Assembly (NCBI GenBank): GCA_019671135.1
Contig: JAHRHY010000028.1
Location: 124,001 to 188,000 of the forward strand
Reading direction: 5' to 3'
DNA: 64,000 nucleotides
Origin: Linnemannia hyalina
Taxonomy: Eukaryota; Mortierellomycota; Mortierellomycetes; Mortierellales; Mortierellaceae
Position numbers and translations under genes: made by a program. Below, piece after piece: positions 61,601 to 64,000 of this stretch; positions within the stretch are counted from its first letter, which is position 1, and each line of letters starts with the position of its first letter. The notes beneath the pieces are model-generated. The model had not been told where the DNA came from and ran no database searches. It was given only the letters and a program-made list of their open reading frames with translations.

Positions 61601-63003
61601 TGGGATTTATGTTGCCAGAGTTTGCAAGAGTCCGGAGGTGGCCGGCGGGAATGTTAGAGATGGTTGCTGGCAAGTTGGTGTTTGAGGTGGACAAGTCGGC
61701 TGTAGAAAAGGAGGAGGAAACTGAGACTTTGGTGGCGCAAACCAGGACTCCGGCAAGGGCAACAACCAAACTACCACCAGCAAAGACAAGGCAGGCGAGA
61801 GTTAGGACTGTCAACAGGAGGGGAGCCTATATGGATATCGATTATTCCCCTTCGACTTCCACCACCGATCGATATCGACCAGTCACTAGATCGGTGAGGA
61901 CTGCCAGGTCAACAGTGGCAGCGGCACCAGTTAGGAATCAGAGCCAAGTTCAGGACATGGACATGGATGTTGAGATGACCACTACCAGCACTTCCAGAGC
62001 CCGTGCAGTGCCGCCATGGGAACCCAGCACTAGGTCGGGACGAGGTCAGCAGCAACCATCGCAGCCACAGCATTACCAGGTCCGTACGCCTGGTACGACC
62101 GCTATCAGCACCTCAAGTCCTCGAACGCAGCTAAATTCAGTCCAGCCACATTTCATGACAGTAATCCCATCGACCAACACCAACACCAATGTCAATACTG
62201 TCGCAAGACCTATGGCGGTTGCAACAGGACTTCCCACTACTTTTTCGTTGGCTAACTTCAGTACAGGAGCAGGACCTATGACGACATCAGCGAAACCTCC
62301 CACCACTTTACCATCGTCCAGGGTCAATACTGTCGCAAGAAAAATGGTGACAGTAGAGCCTCCTTCCACGACATTCCCATCGACCAACCTCAACACTTTC
62401 CCATCGACCAACACCTATATCAATACTGTCGCAGGACTGATGGAGTCAGCGGGACCTTTCGCCAGCGCTTGTGGCATCCATGCAACAAATGTGGACAATT
62501 TTATTTCCAACCTCACCAACCCCAAGGCCGACTTTTGGGAGATTTACAATCAGTATATGCAAAGTGGCGGAAGTTACGAGTTTATCCCAGTGGACAATAA
62601 TGCGGCTCAAAAACAGGATTTGGTTTCCACTGCTGCCGCCGCCGCCACCCCCACTGTCGCGCAGTCCCAATCACTTAACTCTTTGCTTACTCCGGGTGCG
62701 CTCTTGGCTCAGTATTATTCTTCCCATCCGGCGGAGCCTACTATGGGGTTTCAAGGTATTTTGCCTGGGCAAGCTACTATCGCTCCTACTCCCTATTTTT
62801 CAGTGAGTGGCCAGCAAAACAATGGCATGAACGATATGAGCCAGTTCTTGAACATGGGTGCGATGAGAGATGCTAGTATTGACAAATCGCCATCAAGTCT
62901 AAATGGGAACGATTTGAAAGGCGGGTTCGCAAGGATGAAAATTGGAGATAGGTTGATGATGATGGACATTGAGGTGGATGAGGATCCTAAGGTGACACGA
63001 TAG
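58669..63003 (+). CDS. 1,444-residue acidic, nuclear-looking protein, no known family
   Basis: Single uninterrupted exon from an ATG in an AACAATGTC context. No family is recognised. Residues 1-60 are Ser/Arg-rich with basic NLS-like KRPRTGGKK (34-42). Residues 101-165 are an almost pure Asp/Glu tract, followed by basic KRRKDFDKNRR. After a Ser/Gly-rich linker comes an ordered core (about 365-630) with RVRYHPEHFIVRERINDMYR, C472-x2-C475 (TCVDCGFKF), FLRKYYQDRFPGAGIHYWNS and H580-H581-x2-C584, so a zinc site is conceivable. A Pro/His-rich spacer (about 625-685) separates a second ordered block containing TYFVWHPWFDCDFQAITIRR and, further on, VRWGWVFGPR. The last 400 residues are Thr/Asn/Pro-rich repeats. 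The layout suggests a chromatin or transcription-associated scaffold; that is inference. Confidence 0.75.
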   Translation: MSNNTRLRKRSSAPLSEESSSRPPSPTQQQQPSKRPRTGGKKVLTRPVTRSRTRPTIITTATMYAGRLNTHPAQGPAPALPIGVPAAVAVTQQVVYTALSMDEDEEQEGETDEEDVEEDEGDEDDDNDDDDEEEEEEEEEDGTESEEQDDSQDEDYEDEEDNEDNCKRRKDFDKNRREYENDMLHRQREQEGESDVHADDEASSQEDSSQGSPSQGHPAAAATAPVTVIDEEEVEDGEEPEMLETVEENYQRFYSHGDFDGDDSSSAMGGAGSTNSSSRSSSSDNDRRDDNGRYGNGVSASSSLSSSASTPKVRSRYTSGLAGGGEQFRNHTIQEPLPGTLQTCLIEIDSLPPSENGEEEAPRVRYHPEHFIVRERINDMYRLLAHNENFLDETPPSSPTSPLSASRILALSQALSLAGRSLNTVSDLMDLLVRTYLPQFWLYRAKNKHLNRFARKQPKNPRPRESTLLATCVDCGFKFEKTPVFAPPATVRKVDNEKRAVDNKKQGRGSKNTRAAAKERALISATFLRKYYQDRFPGAGIHYWNSHLTPQDVDDIFNNNRQEDDYDGNLDHFGLKEEGHHVDCPTNFYSTSEKATKLHFGWDLAVGYQHSGVPRFPNPQRTAPPPPPPSPCPPQPHCHSLAPPGMPTPSPSPRSSPPRTPKPGSGTPPPQHQQHPHSRPHTYYPSRSLMASFCHLLPRDLDLTTNDLRKLFTYFVWHPWFDCDFQAITIRRGYEELWPLFLLRDEDDEVTEQEKQVENGNIFEIKKKKRLEAALRKLETKKNGSKSASKRKQKLPMAPKAPEPPLTPAYIEYKRQTQMETRFTTSFERGLSNHGVIRTIRNRSLEEYTRVARQVRWGWVFGPRLRQHQSQDLGQNQDLGQDLGHTAATTPAAPHITHFEKNPTYPGSIHIFTANDRTLVEKGGKLYFEPDEWYPVEEIPRFQNTAWTRPERADALDRLKREVKEWWNRDAEVQRKKLGFMLPEFARVRRWPAGMLEMVAGKLVFEVDKSAVEKEEETETLVAQTRTPARATTKLPPAKTRQARVRTVNRRGAYMDIDYSPSTSTTDRYRPVTRSVRTARSTVAAAPVRNQSQVQDMDMDVEMTTTSTSRARAVPPWEPSTRSGRGQQQPSQPQHYQVRTPGTTAISTSSPRTQLNSVQPHFMTVIPSTNTNTNVNTVARPMAVATGLPTTFSLANFSTGAGPMTTSAKPPTTLPSSRVNTVARKMVTVEPPSTTFPSTNLNTFPSTNTYINTVAGLMESAGPFASACGIHATNVDNFISNLTNPKADFWEIYNQYMQSGGSYEFIPVDNNAAQKQDLVSTAAAAATPTVAQSQSLNSLLTPGALLAQYYSSHPAEPTMGFQGILPGQATIAPTPYFSVSGQQNNGMNDMSQFLNMGAMRDASIDKSPSSLNGNDLKGGFARMKIGDRLMMMDIEVDEDPKVTR

Positions 63004-63202
63004 GCTGCAATGTTGCCTAGAAATGAACTGTGGTCTGGGACCCGAGGTGGTCAGGGTGGATGGCAGTACTTGCGCGGTAGGATGGTGTAGTTGAAGTTCC
63101 AGGCCCTGACCTGGTCGAGAAAGGCGGTTAGAGAAGCGGCCAGAGGTGCCGTCAGAGGAAGCGGTCAGACGTGGTCAAGGGAAAATCCTATCGGTTCTAA
63201 AT

Positions 63203-63208
63203 AATAAA
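63203..63208 (+). terminator. Possible poly(A) signal
   Basis: AATAAA 200 bp after the stop at 63003. Confidence 0.45.
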
Positions 63209-63740
63209 GTTCAACAATTACACTCAGTAAACGAAAAGGCTGGATGCACATGGCGTCATTGTATTTTTTGCATTGAGAGAGAGAGAGATAGTGCGCGTAT
63301 GAGTGGTAGTGAAGGAGGAAGAGAGAAGAAAAGAAAAAGGAGAGAAAATAGAAAGGTGTGTGAGTGAGTAGGTGAGCACCTGAGAGGGAAAAAAGAGAGA
63401 AAAACAAAGAAAGAGATATGAGGAATGACCGAGTCAATAATGCGACCGTGTTCATCCAGCTTTTTAATAAATTTTCCTCTTGACACGCGCCTGACCGCCT
63501 TCTAGCCTTCCTGACCTTGTCTAAGCCACGTTGACTTCATCACTGTTGCAACATCTTACGCCCACAGTTGCCAACACGCCCACACCATCCTCATCACCAC
63601 ACGCCTCTCCTATCGTCGCACACCCCTATTCTCTTCATCACGGCACATTGCCACCACCTCGCCCTTTTCATCGTCGTTCCACAGAGTCAGGTAAGAAAGA
63701 GATTGTGCAATTATTGGCTTGTGCACAATTTCATTCGGAT

Positions 63741-63804
63741 GCATTCCCTTCTCGACCCGGGCGATTTTACCATTCCTTAGGAATCGGATCGCCTGCGCAG
63801 TTGG
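63741..63804 (+). repeat. Direct repeat, copy 1
   Basis: About 62-64 bp containing CTTCTCGACCCGGGCGATTT, then GGAATCGGATCGCCTG and CAGTTG. It is repeated with few changes 167 bp downstream. Within it GGCGAT and ATCGCC form an inverted pair around about 20-22 nt, so each copy could fold as a hairpin. Confidence 0.8.
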
Positions 63805-63907
63805 GGTGCTGTTTGAAAATCAACTGTTCTTCAGGCTCAGTCCATTGGTCGACCTGTGAATGATGACAGTTGATGTGTACAAGAGTGGTACAAAACATCT
63901 TTTCCAA

Positions 63908-63969
63908 TGCATTACCTTCTCGACCCGGGCGATTTACCATTCTCAGGAATCGGATCGCCTGCTCAGTTG
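63908..63969 (+). repeat. Direct repeat, copy 2
   Basis: Second copy, about 90% identical by eye to 63741-63804, with small indels (TTTTACC to TTTACC, CTTAGG to CTCAGG). The GGCGAT/ATCGCC arms are conserved. Confidence 0.8.
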
Positions 63970-64000
63970 CGGATGCGGACGTGAAGGTCAAAATTAAACA

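Larger units (their letters stand above)
63004..64000. other. Terminal non-coding region
   Basis: Holds the 3' UTR of the preceding gene, a GA-rich stretch at 63276-63420 and a pair of direct repeats. A plus-strand Pro/His-rich frame at about 63540-63690 ends at AG|GTAAGA and could be a leader exon of a gene beyond the window, but it has no ATG. Confidence 0.4.

Overview
This window reads as nuclear DNA of a filamentous fungus, most likely an early-diverging lineage of the Mortierella type. That placement is an inference. It rests on genes split by short GT-AG introns, long homopolymer and microsatellite tracts between genes, Asn/Ser/Pro-rich protein tails, an F-box protein with 28-residue leucine-rich repeats, and a DCP1 with an animal-like C-terminal tail. 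No tRNA, rRNA, CRISPR array or prokaryotic signal was seen.

Layout. 0-5 kb is an unstable corner: a small four-cysteine protein, a decayed Tc1/mariner transposase, an F-box/LRR gene with 14 tandem repeats, and a broken F-box gene carrying a second transposase scrap. 5-8.4 kb is non-coding. 8.4-15 kb holds a convergent transporter pair: a PHO84-type phosphate:H+ symporter (+) and a five-exon NIPA magnesium transporter (-). 17.3-19.5 kb is a GDT1/TMEM165 Golgi Mn2+/Ca2+ transporter (+). 19.5-23.7 kb has no intact gene but contains two degenerate coding-like stretches. 23.7-32.8 kb holds two minus-strand genes: DCP1 (mRNA decapping) and the ten-exon DNA2 nuclease-helicase. 35-37.4 kb is an AzgA purine permease (-). 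37.4-45.2 kb is a gene-poor stretch. 45.2-57 kb is a head-to-head pair: a class I histone deacetylase (HDAC8/Hos1 type, -) and a giant 3,013-residue helical protein (+) that I tentatively compare with EPG5. 58.7-63 kb is a 1,444-residue nuclear-looking protein of no recognised family. The last kilobase carries a 62-bp direct repeat.

The genes do not form a pathway. They are housekeeping functions (phosphate, Mg2+, Mn2+ and purine transport; mRNA decapping; Okazaki-fragment processing; chromatin deacetylation; possible autophagy) interspersed with decaying repeats. The coding models were assembled by hand from reading frames, splice signals and phase arithmetic; every multi-exon model closes in frame. 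I found no convincing new multi-gene system. The best leads are a PCNA-binding (PIP) box in DNA2 assembled across a GC-AG intron, an animal-like trimerisation tail on a fungal DCP1, the giant EPG5-like protein sharing a 336-bp promoter with an HDAC, and the unrecognised 1,444-residue protein.
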